Shown: in pieces, positions 36,615-46,221 of the stretch | Numbering within the stretch: the stretch's first letter is position 1 | Layout: every line of letters starts with the position of its first letter | Assembly (NCBI RefSeq): GCF_002080415.1 | Contig: NZ_CP020474.1 | Coordinates: forward strand, 4,043,501-4,107,500 | Reading direction: 5' to 3' | Length of the DNA: 64,000 nucleotides | Origin: Roseovarius mucosus | GTDB lineage: Bacteria; Pseudomonadota; Alphaproteobacteria; Rhodobacterales; Rhodobacteraceae | Notes under the pieces: generated by a model | Told to the model about the DNA's origin: nothing | What the model saw: only the letters and a program-made list of their open reading frames with translations | Databases searched by the model: none | Made by a program: the position numbers and the translations under genes

Positions 36615-37502
36615 ATGATCGACAAGCTGGAAATGTTCATCGCGGTCGCGCAAGAGGGGCATTTCGGCCGTGCGGCGGTTCGGATCGGGATCACACAACC
36701 GTCGCTCTCAGCCGGGATCAAGCAGCTTGAGGAACAATTGGGCGTGCAGCTCATTTTTCGGGGCTCACGCTATGGTGGGCTGACGCCAGAGGGGCAAGCC
36801 ACGCTGGTCTGGGCGCGCCGGATCGTTGGCGACGCCCGACAATTGCGCGAAGAGATGCGCGCCAAGCGGCATGGCTTGTCCGGCCAGTTGCGGATTGCGG
36901 CCATTCCCACTGCGCTGACATGGGCGGCGCGGCTCTGTCATCGGTTCAATGCCAAGCATCCCAAGGTGCGGTTCACGATCCTGTCGCGTACCTCGATCGA
37001 GATCCTGTCGATGCTAGATAATCTCGAGATCGACGCGGGCATTTCCTATCTCGACAACGAGCCGATGGGGCGGGTCAGCATGGAGCCGCTCTATGAAGAG
37101 CGTTACCTTTTGGTCTGTGCCAAGGGCGCACGTTTTGCCGGGCGCGAGCATGTGGGCTGGGCTGAAATGGCGGGAGAGCCGCTCTGTTTGCTGACGCCCG
37201 ACATGCAGAACCGCCGCATCATCAACCGCAATTTCGCGGCGGTTGAGGTGACACCCGAGGCGTGGATCGAGTCGAATTCCACCGTTGTCCTGATGGCAAC
37301 GGTCGAGGCGGGCGGCTGGATGACAGTCTTGCCCGAGGATGCCGCACGCTTCCATGCCAGCGGAAAAAACGTGGACTTGATCCCATTGATCGGCTCGGAA
37401 CCGGCGCATTCGGTTGGTCTCGTTGCGCCATGGCGCGAACCGCATACGCCCGTTCTGGAAAGCCTATTGCGCGAGGCGCGGCGGTTAGGTGGGGATGCTT
37501 GA
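36615..37502 (+). CDS. LysR-type regulator of the formate dehydrogenase operon
   Basis: A 295-residue LysR-type regulator from ATG 36615. The N-terminal winged helix is clear (MFIAVAQEGHFGRAAVRIGITQPSLSAGIKQLEEQLGVQLIFR), followed by a substrate-binding domain. It lies directly upstream of fdsG in the same direction, separated by 91 bases that hold an inverted repeat suitable as its site. LysR genes of this type next to fds operons usually activate them with formate as the signal. An in-frame extension to 36480 exists but is not protein-like. Confidence 0.88.
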   Translation: MIDKLEMFIAVAQEGHFGRAAVRIGITQPSLSAGIKQLEEQLGVQLIFRGSRYGGLTPEGQATLVWARRIVGDARQLREEMRAKRHGLSGQLRIAAIPTALTWAARLCHRFNAKHPKVRFTILSRTSIEILSMLDNLEIDAGISYLDNEPMGRVSMEPLYEERYLLVCAKGARFAGREHVGWAEMAGEPLCLLTPDMQNRRIINRNFAAVEVTPEAWIESNSTVVLMATVEAGGWMTVLPEDAARFHASGKNVDLIPLIGSEPAHSVGLVAPWREPHTPVLESLLREARRLGGDA

Positions 37503-37513
37503 TAGGCAATAGC

Positions 37514-37542
37514 TATCAATCCACCGTATAACGATATTGATA
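37514..37542. promoter_or_regulatory. Inverted repeat upstream of fdsG, candidate LysR operator
   Basis: TATCAAT (37514-37520) and ATTGATA (37536-37542) are perfect 7-base arms 15 bases apart, between the LysR gene and fdsG. The T-N11-A type geometry and position suit LysR-type regulator binding. An overlapping GATAG/CTATC pair lies at 37501-37517. Confidence 0.5.
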
Positions 37543-37593
37543 TGGCATGGTGAAACCTGATTGACTGGCATCAGCAATCGAAAGAGGCCAGCC

Positions 37594-38058
37594 ATGACCA
37601 CACCCGCCCCCGACGACATCACCTCGATCCTAGCCGCGCATCGTGATCTGGAAGGTCCGCTTTTGCCGATCCTGCATGCGATGCAGGCTGCCTTTGGATA
37701 TATCCCCGAGGCGGCGCATCGCCCAATCGCCGAAGCGCTGAACATCAGCCGCGCAGAGCTGCATGGTGTGATCAGTTTCTACCACGATTTCCGTGCCAAC
37801 CCCGCTGGACGGCATGTGCTGAAAATCTGCCGCGCCGAGGCCTGTCAGGCGGTGGGAGGTGCTGTGCTGGCCGAGGCGACCTTGGCCAAACTGGGGCTTG
37901 CGTGGCATGGCACCACGGCCAATGGCGCAGTCACGGTCGAGCCGGTGTATTGCCTTGGCCTGTGTGCCTGCGCACCTGCGGCCATGCTGGATGACCGCGT
38001 GGTGGGCCGGGTGGATGCCGCCCGGATCGATGCCCTTTTGGCGGAGGCGGGCGCATGA
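37594..38058 (+). CDS. fdsG: NAD-dependent formate dehydrogenase, gamma subunit
   Basis: A 154-residue NuoE-like [2Fe-2S] protein. ATG 37594 follows AAAGAGG. Conserved Cys are seen in KICRAEACQAVGG and VYCLGLCACAPA, the four-Cys cluster site of the family (C-x4-C and C-x3-C). It passes electrons between FdsA and the NAD-reducing FdsB. It is the first structural gene of the operon, and its stop overlaps the fdsB start. Confidence 0.92.
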   Translation: MTTPAPDDITSILAAHRDLEGPLLPILHAMQAAFGYIPEAAHRPIAEALNISRAELHGVISFYHDFRANPAGRHVLKICRAEACQAVGGAVLAEATLAKLGLAWHGTTANGAVTVEPVYCLGLCACAPAAMLDDRVVGRVDAARIDALLAEAGA

Positions 38059-39563
38059 AGATTTATGTTCCGATGGATAGCGCCGCCAAGGCGCTTGGTG
38101 CCGAAGACGTGGTCGCCGCGCTGCGCGCTGCAGCGCCTGAGGCGCAAATCATTCGCACCGGCACGCGCGGCATGATCTGGCTAGAGCCACTTGTGGAGAT
38201 CGAGATTGACGGCGTGCGCCATGGCTATGGCCCGGCGACAGTTGGCGATGTTGGAGGTATTCTTGATGGGACGAGCCCCAAAGCTCTTGGCCCGGTCGAA
38301 CACCTCGACTGGATGAAACGTCAGACGCGGCTGACCTTTGCCCGCACAGGGGTGATCGACCCGCTTGATCTGGAGGATTACGCGGCCCATGGGGGCTTGG
38401 TTGGTCTGCGCCGGGCTATCGCGATGGACGCCCATGACATCGTTGCCGAAGTGACAAAATCCGGCCTGCGTGGACGCGGCGGCGCGGGCTTTCCGACCGG
38501 GATCAAATGGAAAACGGTGCAGGAGGCGCAAGCGCCGCAGAAATACATCGTCTGCAATGCCGACGAAGGTGACAGCGGCACATTTGCCGACCGGATGATC
38601 ATGGAAGGAGACCCGTTCAGCCTTGTCGAAGGCATGGCGATTGCGGGGATCGGTGTGGGGGCCACACGCGGCTATGTCTACCTGAGGTCGGAATATCCCG
38701 ATGCCATCGCGGTGATGTGCCGTGCGGTCGAGATTGCGCGCGGGGCAGGGGTGCTTGGTTCTGATGTGCTGGGGTCTGGCCACGCCTTTGACATGGAAAT
38801 CCGCGTTGGGGCCGGGGCCTATGTCTGTGGCGAGGAAACCGCGCTGTTGAACTCGCTCGAAGGCAAGCGCGGCGTGGTGCGCGCCAAGCCGCCGCTGCCC
38901 GCGCTTGAAGGGTTCCTGGGGCGGCCCACGGTCGTGAACAATGTCATCAGCCTGGCCACTGTGCCGGTGATTTTCGAGAGGGGCGCGCAGCATTATGCCG
39001 ATTTCGGGCTTGGCCGGTCGCGTGGCACTGTGACCCTGCAAATCGCGGGCAATGTGGCGCGCGGGGGGCTATTCGAAACCGCCTTTGGCATCACCTTGGG
39101 TGAGGTGGTCAATGACTTGGGCGGCGGCACCATGACGGGCCGTCCGGTCAAGGCGGTGCAGGTGGGCGGGCCGCTTGGCGCCTATATCCCGGTCAGCAAT
39201 TTTGATGCCCCGCTTGGCTATGAAGAGTTAGACGCAAAAGGCGGCCTCTTGGGGCATGCCGGGCTGGTTGTGTTCGACGATAGCGCCGACATGCTGCAAA
39301 TGGCCCGCTTCGCGATGGAATTCTGCGCTGTGGAAAGCTGCGGCAAATGCACCCCTTGCCGGATTGGGGCCGTGCGGGGCGTAGAGACCATCGACCGCAT
39401 CGCAGCGGGTGACGGAACGGCGATCCCGCTTTTGACCGATCTGTGCGAGACGATGAAAGACGGCTCGCTTTGCGCACTTGGCGGGTTCACACCCTTTCCG
39501 GTCATGTCCGCACTCACGCATTTTCCGAATGACTTCGCCACCCAGCAGGAGGCCGCCGAATGA
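38055..39563 (+). CDS. fdsB: NAD-dependent formate dehydrogenase, beta subunit (NADH/FMN)
   Basis: A 502-residue NuoF-like subunit. The FMN/NAD region contains GLRGRGGAGFPTGIKW and YIVCNADEGDSGTF, then the FMN-binding GAGAYVCGEETALLNSLEG and a 4Fe-4S Cys cluster CVESCGKCTPCR. It takes electrons from FdsG/FdsA to reduce NAD+. The N-terminal about 100 residues are a thioredoxin-like extension, shared with NuoF fusions. Overlap with fdsG (38055-38058) and fdsA (39560-39563) shows tight coupling. Confidence 0.94.
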   Translation: MKIYVPMDSAAKALGAEDVVAALRAAAPEAQIIRTGTRGMIWLEPLVEIEIDGVRHGYGPATVGDVGGILDGTSPKALGPVEHLDWMKRQTRLTFARTGVIDPLDLEDYAAHGGLVGLRRAIAMDAHDIVAEVTKSGLRGRGGAGFPTGIKWKTVQEAQAPQKYIVCNADEGDSGTFADRMIMEGDPFSLVEGMAIAGIGVGATRGYVYLRSEYPDAIAVMCRAVEIARGAGVLGSDVLGSGHAFDMEIRVGAGAYVCGEETALLNSLEGKRGVVRAKPPLPALEGFLGRPTVVNNVISLATVPVIFERGAQHYADFGLGRSRGTVTLQIAGNVARGGLFETAFGITLGEVVNDLGGGTMTGRPVKAVQVGGPLGAYIPVSNFDAPLGYEELDAKGGLLGHAGLVVFDDSADMLQMARFAMEFCAVESCGKCTPCRIGAVRGVETIDRIAAGDGTAIPLLTDLCETMKDGSLCALGGFTPFPVMSALTHFPNDFATQQEAAE

Positions 39564-42454
39564 AAGATTTCATTATTCCCAAAGACCGCGACATGGGCAC
39601 GCCCGCCAAAGTGGGAGCCCCGGTGACGTTGGAGATCGACGGTGTTGCCGTAACGGTGCCCGAGGGCACATCGGTGTTGCGCGCAGCGGCCGAGGCGGGG
39701 ATTTCCATCCCCAAGCTCTGCGCCTCTGATAATCTTGAAGCCTTTGGTTCTTGCCGCCTCTGTGTGGTGGAAATCGAGGGGCGGCGTGGCACACCTGCGT
39801 CCTGCACCACGCCTGTGACGCCGGGCATGGTGGTGCATACCGGATCGTCAAAGGTGCGCAAGATCCGCAAAGGGGTGATGGAGCTCTATATCTCTGATCA
39901 CCCTCTCGATTGCCTGACTTGCTCTGCCAATGGCGATTGCGAGTTGCAGGATATGGCCGGTGCGGTCGGGCTGCGTGATGTGCGCTACGAGGCCCCCAAG
40001 GATGGCGGCATGGTCAACCATTTCGAGGCTCGGAACACGAGCGGCGAGGCCAATCCGGAATGGTTGCCGAAAGACGACAGTAACCCGTATTTCAGCTATG
40101 ACCCCAGCAAATGCATCGTCTGTAACCGCTGTGTGCGTGCCTGCGAAGAAGTGCAGGGCACATTTGCCCTGACCATTCAGGGCCGTGGCTTTGACAGCCG
40201 CGTATCGGCGGGTAATGCGGATGATGATTTCCTCGCCTCTGACTGTGTGAGTTGCGGGGCCTGCGTGCAGGCCTGCCCGACGGCGACTTTGCAGGAGAAA
40301 TCCATCATCGAGCTGGGCACGCCTGATCGCTCGGTTGTCACGACCTGTGCCTATTGCGGCGTTGGCTGTTCGTTCAAGGCCGAGATGAACGGCGACACGC
40401 TGGTGCGTATGGTGCCATATAAACACGGCAAGGCCAATCGCGGGCATTCCTGCGTCAAAGGGCGATTTGCCTATGGGTATGCCCATCACAACGACCGCAT
40501 CCTAAAGCCTATGATCCGCGAGCGGATTACTGATCCCTGGCAAGAGGTCAGTTGGGACGAGGCGCTCAGCTTTGCAGCCACCCGTCTGCGCAGCTTGCAG
40601 GCACAATATGGCAAGAAATCTATCGGCGTGATTACCTCAAGCCGCTGCACCAACGAAGAAACCTATCTGGTGCAGAAACTGGCGCGCGCAGTCTTTGGTA
40701 ACAACAATACCGACACCTGCGCGCGCGTTTGTCATTCCCCTACAGGATATGGCTTGGGCCAGACGTTTGGCACCTCTGCCGGCACGCAGGATTTCGACTC
40801 TGTCGAACATACCGATGTGGTGGTGGTGATCGGTGCCAATCCGACCGATGGGCACCCGGTTTTTGCAAGCCGCCTCAAAAAGCGGTTGCGTGCTGGTGCC
40901 AAGCTGATCGTGATTGACCCGCGCCGGATTGACCTTGTGAAATCACCGCATATTTCGGCAGCGCATCACCTGCCGCTTCGCCCCGGCACCAATGTGGCGG
41001 TGGTCAGCGCGCTTGCGCATGTGATCGTGACCGAGGGGCTGATGGATGAGGACTTCATCCGCGCGCGGTGTGATTGGGATGAATTTCAGCATTACGCCGA
41101 ATTCATCAGCAACCCGCGCCATTCGCCAGAAGCGACAGCGATGTTGACCGGGGTCGACCCTGCGGAACTGCGCGCCGCGGCCCGGCTTTTCGCGCATGGT
41201 GGGAACGGGGCGATTTACTATGGTCTTGGCGTAACCGAACATTCCCAAGGGTCGACCACGGTCATGGGCATTGCCAACCTCGCGATGCTGACTGGCAATA
41301 TCGGGCGGCCCGGCGTGGGCGTGAACCCGTTGCGCGGGCAAAACAACGTGCAGGGCTCTTGCGACATGGGGTCTTTCCCGCATGAATTGCCCGGCTATCG
41401 CCATGTCAAAGGGCCAGAAGTGCGCGCAGTCTTTGAAGAGGCTTGGGGCGTAGAGATTGACGCCGAGCCGGGTTTGCGCATTCCCAACATGCTCGATGCT
41501 GCCGTCGATGGGACGTTCAAGGGGCTGTATTGCCAAGGCGAGGATATCCTGCAATCGGACCCCGACACCAAGCATGTGGCGGCGGGTCTGGCTGCGATGG
41601 ACTGTGTCATCGTGCATGACCTCTTCCTCAACGAGACCGCCAATTACGCGCATGTCTTCCTGCCCGGTTCGACCTTCTTGGAGAAAGACGGAACCTTCAC
41701 CAATGCCGAGCGCCGCATCAACCGCGTGCGCAAGGTGATCCCGCCACTCAACGGCTATGCGGATTGGGAAATTACCCAGATGCTTGCAAACGCCATGGGG
41801 GCAGGGTGGACGTATAGCCACCCGGCGCGGATCATGGAGGAAATCGCTGCAACGACGCCAAGCTTTGCCGGGGTCGACTATGCCCTGCTGGAGGAAAAGG
41901 GCAGCGTTCAATGGCCCTGTAACGAAGCACATCCAGAGGGCACGCCGCTGATGCATGTGGATGGGTTCATGCGCGGCAAGGGGCGGTTCATCGTCACCGA
42001 ATATGTGGCGACTGATGAGAAAACCGGCCCACGGTTCCCGCTGTTGCTGACCACCGGGCGCATCCTCAGTCAGTATAACGTCGGCGCGCAGACACGGCGC
42101 ACCGCGAATGTGGTCTGGCACGAAGAGGATCTCTTGGAAATCCATCCGCATGATGCCGAGGTGCGGGGTTTGAAAGAGGGCGATTGGGTTCGATTGGCCA
42201 GTCGCGCAGGCGAAACCACCCTACGGGCCATGCTGACAGATCGCGTCAGCCCCGGCGTGGTCTACACCACCTTTCACCATCCGGATACGCAGGCCAATGT
42301 CATAACCACCGATTACTCGGACTGGGCCACCAACTGTCCGGAGTACAAGGTGACAGCGGTTCAGGTCAGCCTGTCGAACGGGCCAAGTGACTGGCAAGAA
42401 GATTACGCCGCGCAGGCCGCACAGGCGCGGCGCATCCTGCCTGCGGCGGAGTGA
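39560..42454 (+). CDS. fdsA: NAD-dependent formate dehydrogenase, catalytic alpha subunit
   Basis: A 964-residue molybdopterin oxidoreductase. It starts with a [2Fe-2S] ferredoxin domain (CASDNLEAFGSCRLC) and a NuoG-like His/Cys region (CLTCSANGDCELQ), then 4Fe-4S ferredoxins (CIVCNRCVRACEEV, CVSCGACVQACPT). The catalytic part has CAYCGVGC for the proximal cluster and Cys 391 in ARVCHSPTGYG, the molybdenum ligand of Cys-type enzymes; there is no selenocysteine codon. It oxidises formate to CO2 with bis-MGD cofactor. It overlaps fdhD. Confidence 0.95.
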   Translation: MKDFIIPKDRDMGTPAKVGAPVTLEIDGVAVTVPEGTSVLRAAAEAGISIPKLCASDNLEAFGSCRLCVVEIEGRRGTPASCTTPVTPGMVVHTGSSKVRKIRKGVMELYISDHPLDCLTCSANGDCELQDMAGAVGLRDVRYEAPKDGGMVNHFEARNTSGEANPEWLPKDDSNPYFSYDPSKCIVCNRCVRACEEVQGTFALTIQGRGFDSRVSAGNADDDFLASDCVSCGACVQACPTATLQEKSIIELGTPDRSVVTTCAYCGVGCSFKAEMNGDTLVRMVPYKHGKANRGHSCVKGRFAYGYAHHNDRILKPMIRERITDPWQEVSWDEALSFAATRLRSLQAQYGKKSIGVITSSRCTNEETYLVQKLARAVFGNNNTDTCARVCHSPTGYGLGQTFGTSAGTQDFDSVEHTDVVVVIGANPTDGHPVFASRLKKRLRAGAKLIVIDPRRIDLVKSPHISAAHHLPLRPGTNVAVVSALAHVIVTEGLMDEDFIRARCDWDEFQHYAEFISNPRHSPEATAMLTGVDPAELRAAARLFAHGGNGAIYYGLGVTEHSQGSTTVMGIANLAMLTGNIGRPGVGVNPLRGQNNVQGSCDMGSFPHELPGYRHVKGPEVRAVFEEAWGVEIDAEPGLRIPNMLDAAVDGTFKGLYCQGEDILQSDPDTKHVAAGLAAMDCVIVHDLFLNETANYAHVFLPGSTFLEKDGTFTNAERRINRVRKVIPPLNGYADWEITQMLANAMGAGWTYSHPARIMEEIAATTPSFAGVDYALLEEKGSVQWPCNEAHPEGTPLMHVDGFMRGKGRFIVTEYVATDEKTGPRFPLLLTTGRILSQYNVGAQTRRTANVVWHEEDLLEIHPHDAEVRGLKEGDWVRLASRAGETTLRAMLTDRVSPGVVYTTFHHPDTQANVITTDYSDWATNCPEYKVTAVQVSLSNGPSDWQEDYAAQAAQARRILPAAE

Positions 42455-43281
42455 CGGCGATGGGCTTTTCTCCCACCCAAAGCCGTCCGGGCCTCTCGGT
42501 GCAGGGCGAGGGGGCGCGTCGCGTCATCCGCGCTCTGCCCGATGAGGTGCCGGTGGCCTTTGTATTCGATGGCACGACACAAGCCGTGATGATGGCAACG
42601 CCTGCGGATATCGCCGATTTCGCCTATGGCTTTGCGGTAACCGAGGGGATCGTGACCACTCAGGAGGACATCGAAGGCTTTGAAATCGCCGAGCATTGTA
42701 ACGGGATCGAGGCCCGGTTCTGGTTGCGAGGAGACCGGCAAGAGGCGCTTGCGGCGCGGCGGCGCTATATGGCCGGGCCGGTGGGCTGTGGGCTGTGCGG
42801 TATCGACAGCCTTGAACAGGCGGTGCGCCCGGTGCCGTCGGTTGCCCATGTCTCTCCTGCGTTTACCGCGCAAGAGATTGCCCGCGCGACCGATGCCCTG
42901 AGTGCGTGCCAGCCGCTTCATGATCTGACCCGCGCTACTCATGCTGCGGGGTTTATCCTGCCCGGTGCCGGTGTGGTCATGGCGCGCGAGGACGTGGGGC
43001 GGCACAATGCGCTCGACAAACTCATTGGCGCTCTCTGGCGGGCGGACATCGATCCGGCAGAGGGTGGCATCGTGATGACCAGCCGCCTGTCTGTTGAACT
43101 TGTGCAGAAATGCGCGGTCGCGGGTTGCGGCCTGCTGGTCGCGGTCTCTGCGCCCACGGCCCATGCGCTATGGTTAGCCGAGAGCGCAGGGCTAACCCTT
43201 GCCGCGTTTGCACGCGGCGGCGGCTTCGATCTCTATTCCCATCCCCATCGCATTCCCCATGAGGTTCCCGATGTCGCCTGA
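42451..43281 (+). CDS. fdhD: Formate dehydrogenase accessory sulfurtransferase
   Basis: A 276-residue FdhD/FdsC-type protein. The GCGLCGIDSLEQA segment has the two cysteines that carry the sulfur for the molybdenum cofactor; VVMAREDVGRHNALDK and IVMTSRLSVELVQK are typical FdhD segments. It transfers sulfur to bis-MGD for the FdsA active site. The GTG at 42451 overlaps the fdsA stop; the ATG at 42460 is an alternative. Confidence 0.93.
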   Translation: MTAMGFSPTQSRPGLSVQGEGARRVIRALPDEVPVAFVFDGTTQAVMMATPADIADFAYGFAVTEGIVTTQEDIEGFEIAEHCNGIEARFWLRGDRQEALAARRRYMAGPVGCGLCGIDSLEQAVRPVPSVAHVSPAFTAQEIARATDALSACQPLHDLTRATHAAGFILPGAGVVMAREDVGRHNALDKLIGALWRADIDPAEGGIVMTSRLSVELVQKCAVAGCGLLVAVSAPTAHALWLAESAGLTLAAFARGGGFDLYSHPHRIPHEVPDVA

Positions 43282-43477
43282 GAAAATGGTCCATATGGTC
43301 AACCAGATCGCTACGTTTTTCAAAACCCAGCCGGGCACTGATCAAGCGGCCCGCGTTGCTGCGCATATCCGGGATTTCTGGGAGCCGCGCATGCGCCAGC
43401 AACTGCGCGAGTTTGTTGCCACCGGCGGCGAGGGGCTCGATGATATCGCGCTCAAGGCCGCAAGGATGATCGATTAG
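43271..43477 (+). CDS. fdsD: Formate dehydrogenase delta subunit
   Basis: A 68-residue protein with the FdsD pattern: MVNQIATFFKTQP, then VAAHIRDFWEPRMRQQLREFV. The ATG at 43271 overlaps the end of fdhD by 11 bases. FdsD is a small operon partner thought to help cofactor maturation or stability of the complex. It ends the fds operon. Confidence 0.88.
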   Translation: MSPEKMVHMVNQIATFFKTQPGTDQAARVAAHIRDFWEPRMRQQLREFVATGGEGLDDIALKAARMID

Positions 43478-43795
43478 GCAGTGAAGACGCGAGGGATGGC
43501 CTCGCGCCCGCGCCAAAATTCGCGCGCGTCAGTCAAGCGCGTCTGACGTGGCCCTGACCGTCCAATGGCGCGCCACCGCCAGCAGGGGCGCGATTATGAC
43601 CGGCTATTGCGGTGATCGGGAGCGTGCGCAGAGCAAAGGCCGAGACATGGCGACCACCCGCCAGGGCTGATTTCAGGCGTGTCGAGACAGCCGTTTGCCT
43701 GATCTGCGACAGGGATTTGCGAACTGAACAAAAACACGATGTTCAGACACGCGATGCCGCGTTTGTCATAAATCATATCTGCGATTGATTTTAAA
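43478..43795. other. Gap between fdsD and tRNA-Cys
   Basis: No gene is supported. There is a small hairpin (GCGAGG, 43489-43494, pairing with CCTCGC, 43500-43505) soon after fdsD but no T-run, so it is at most a weak terminator. The rest looks noncoding. Confidence 0.4.
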
Positions 43796-43869
43796 TGGAG
43801 GCGAGTAGGAGAATCGAACTCCTGTACACGGATTTGCAATCCGCTGCGTCACCACTCCGCCAACTCGCC
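43796..43869 (-). tRNA. tRNA-Cys (GCA)
   Basis: The reverse complement folds as a tRNA: acceptor GGCGAGT with ACTCGCC, D arm, anticodon loop with GCA (from GGATTGCAAATCC), T arm with GTTCGATTC, and an encoded CCA end (74 bases). Confidence 0.95.
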
Positions 43870-44053
43870 ATTCCGTGTGGTTGGGATGAATTATCTGATC
43901 GGGCCGGGTGGTGCAAGTGGGCAATGCAGGCTGAGTAGGGTCAATTTGCAAGGTCGAATTGTCCCGCGCCTCTGGGACCTATAGCCGTTGCCGCGGAACG
44001 GGTTCTGTGCGAAAACCGCAATCGATAGGATTCCGAACGTAAGAGCTTCGATC

Positions 44054-44707
44054 ATGACAGACTATGCCGCGCGGCGCACGATGATGGTGGACACGCAAGT
44101 TCGCCCGTCCGATGTGACCAAATTTCCGATCATCGACGCCATGCTGTCGGTCCCGCGTGAGGCGTTTGTTCCCACCGGCCTGCGCGAGGCGGCCTATATG
44201 GGCGAAAACCTTGATCTGGGCGAAGGGCGGGTGATGCTTGATCCGCGCACACTGGCCAAGATGCTTGACGCGCTTGAGATCGAGAATGACGATCTCGTGC
44301 TCGATATCGGTTCGGGCTATGGATATTCTGCGGCTGTGATCGCGCGCATGGCCGAAGCGGTCGTTGCGGTCGAGGATAAGGCATCTGTGGTCGCTGAGGC
44401 GCAGCGCACCCTGTCTGAGCAGGGGGCTGACAATGTGGTTCTGCACGAGGGGCCTTTGGCCGACGGTGCGCCGGAACACGGGCCCTATGACGTAATAACG
44501 GTGCAGGGCGCGGTCGAGCATCTGCCCGAGGTTCTGGCGGCGCAACTCAAGGAAGGGGGCCGCATGGCTTGCCTTTTCATGGAGGGTGCGCTTGGGGTGG
44601 TGCGGATCGGTTACAAGATCGACGGGCGGATCAATTGGCGCTACGCATTTAATGCGGGTGCGCCGGTGCTGCGCGGATTTGAACGGCACGCGGCCTTTAC
44701 CCTGTGA
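44054..44707 (+). CDS. pcm: Protein-L-isoaspartate O-methyltransferase-like protein
   Basis: A 217-residue protein from ATG 44054. The S-adenosylmethionine site is [18 protein letters not shown] (about 78-95) and the N-terminus has VPREAFVP. These enzymes repair isoaspartyl residues in damaged proteins. In roseobacters it precedes tolC, as here, where the genes nearly touch. Confidence 0.85.
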   Translation: MTDYAARRTMMVDTQVRPSDVTKFPIIDAMLSVPREAFVPTGLREAAYMGENLDLGEGRVMLDPRTLAKMLDALEIENDDLVLDIGSGYGYSAAVIARMAEAVVAVEDKASVVAEAQRTLSEQGADNVVLHEGPLADGAPEHGPYDVITVQGAVEHLPEVLAAQLKEGGRMACLFMEGALGVVRIGYKIDGRINWRYAFNAGAPVLRGFERHAAFTL

Positions 44708-44742
44708 GGGGAGCGGCGCGGCAAAAGAGGGATGGCGAGCGC

Positions 44743-46149
44743 ATGAGAACGAACAAGTTGCGGACCTTGGGCGGTGTTTTCGGGCTGGCAATTCTGGGCC
44801 TTGCGCCGGTTACAGCCAAGGCTGAAACACTCGCCGATGCGCTCAAGAGCGCCTATGTCAACAGTGGCCTTCTGGAACAGAACCGCGCCTTGCTGCGCTC
44901 GGCTGATGAGAATGTGGCGCAGGCGGTGGCCAGTCTTCGGCCAATCATCGATTGGACTTCGGGGATCACTCTCGATTCATCGGATACGCGGTCCCAAGGG
45001 GCCAATCGTAACAACACGTCAACATCGCTCAATCTTGGGATTACCGGGAGCCTGCTGGTCTATGATTTCGGCCGCAGCGATTTTCTGACCGAATCCGCCA
45101 AAGAGACCGTGTTGGCCACGCGCCAGACCCTGATCAGTGTTGAGCAATTCGTGCTGTTGACGGGTGTGCAGGCCTATATGAACGTGATCCGCAATCAAGA
45201 ATTCGTGGACCTGCGGCAGAACAACCTGCGTTTGTTGCGCGAGGAACTGCGCGCGGCGCAGGACCGGTTCGAGGTAGGCGAGGTGACCCGCACCGATGTG
45301 GCGCAGGCGGAATCCGCTGTGGCATTGGCGCAAAGCGGATTGGCTGCGGCGCAGGGCGACCTTACGCGCGCAATCGAGGAGTTCCGCGAGGCAATCGGAC
45401 GTGATCCGGGCAGTTTGCAGACACCGAGCGAATTGCCGCAACTGGGTGAGAATGTCGATGCCGCCAAAGCCGCGGCGCTGCGACGTCACCCGGATCTTTT
45501 GCAGGCGCAGCATAATGTTGCCGCCGCCGAGTTGAACATCCGCGCCGCTGAGGCAGCGCTGTTGCCCACCCTGAATTTGACGGCGCGCGTCGGGGCATCC
45601 GAAGAACTCGACGGGTCAGACATGTCGCGCACCGGCAGTCTGGGCGTCGAAATGCGCGGCCCGATTTATCGCGGTGGCCGCCTCACGTCGCAGCAACGCC
45701 AAGCCATGGCGCAGCGCGATGCGCAATTGGCGCTGCTGCATCTGGCGGGGCTTCAGGTCAAGCAGGATGTGGGCGATTCCTATGCCAATCTGCGCGCCGC
45801 CCGCGCCAGCCGCACGGCCAGCCGCGAGGCGGTGCGTGCTGCCCAAGTTGCCTTTGACGGCACCCGGGAAGAGGCGACACTGGGCGCTCGCACCACGCTG
45901 GATGTCTTGGATGCCGAACAGGACCTGCTTGATGCGCGGGCCAATCTGATCTCGGCCAATGCCGATGTGGTGATTGCCGCCTATTCGGTGCTGGCGTCGA
46001 TTGGCGAGTTGACGGCGCGCGATCTGAACCTTGGGGTGCAGACCTATGATCCGGCCGCCTATTACGAACTGGTCAAAGATGCGCCGATCGAAAGCAGTCC
46101 GCAGGGCCAGAAGCTCGACCGGGTGTTGCGGGCTTTGGGAAAAAACTGA
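44743..46149 (+). CDS. tolC: Outer membrane efflux protein, TolC family
   Basis: A 468-residue protein with a signal peptide (LGGVFGLAILGLAPVTAKA, cut after about residue 26). It shows the duplicated TolC helical repeats with alternating heptads (AAQDRFEVGEVTRTDVAQAE, and later EATLGARTTLDVLDAEQDLLDAR). It forms the outer membrane channel for type I secretion or efflux. The RTX proteins in this window could be clients, though no partner ABC transporter is here. An in-frame GTG at 44704 overlaps pcm. Confidence 0.9.
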   Translation: MRTNKLRTLGGVFGLAILGLAPVTAKAETLADALKSAYVNSGLLEQNRALLRSADENVAQAVASLRPIIDWTSGITLDSSDTRSQGANRNNTSTSLNLGITGSLLVYDFGRSDFLTESAKETVLATRQTLISVEQFVLLTGVQAYMNVIRNQEFVDLRQNNLRLLREELRAAQDRFEVGEVTRTDVAQAESAVALAQSGLAAAQGDLTRAIEEFREAIGRDPGSLQTPSELPQLGENVDAAKAAALRRHPDLLQAQHNVAAAELNIRAAEAALLPTLNLTARVGASEELDGSDMSRTGSLGVEMRGPIYRGGRLTSQQRQAMAQRDAQLALLHLAGLQVKQDVGDSYANLRAARASRTASREAVRAAQVAFDGTREEATLGARTTLDVLDAEQDLLDARANLISANADVVIAAYSVLASIGELTARDLNLGVQTYDPAAYYELVKDAPIESSPQGQKLDRVLRALGKN

Positions 46150-46221
46150 AAAGTTTTTGAAACGGTTGTGTGGCACCGCCTGCAGCGATAAGCTCTGCTT
46201 AGGCAAGAATGGTACAAGAGC

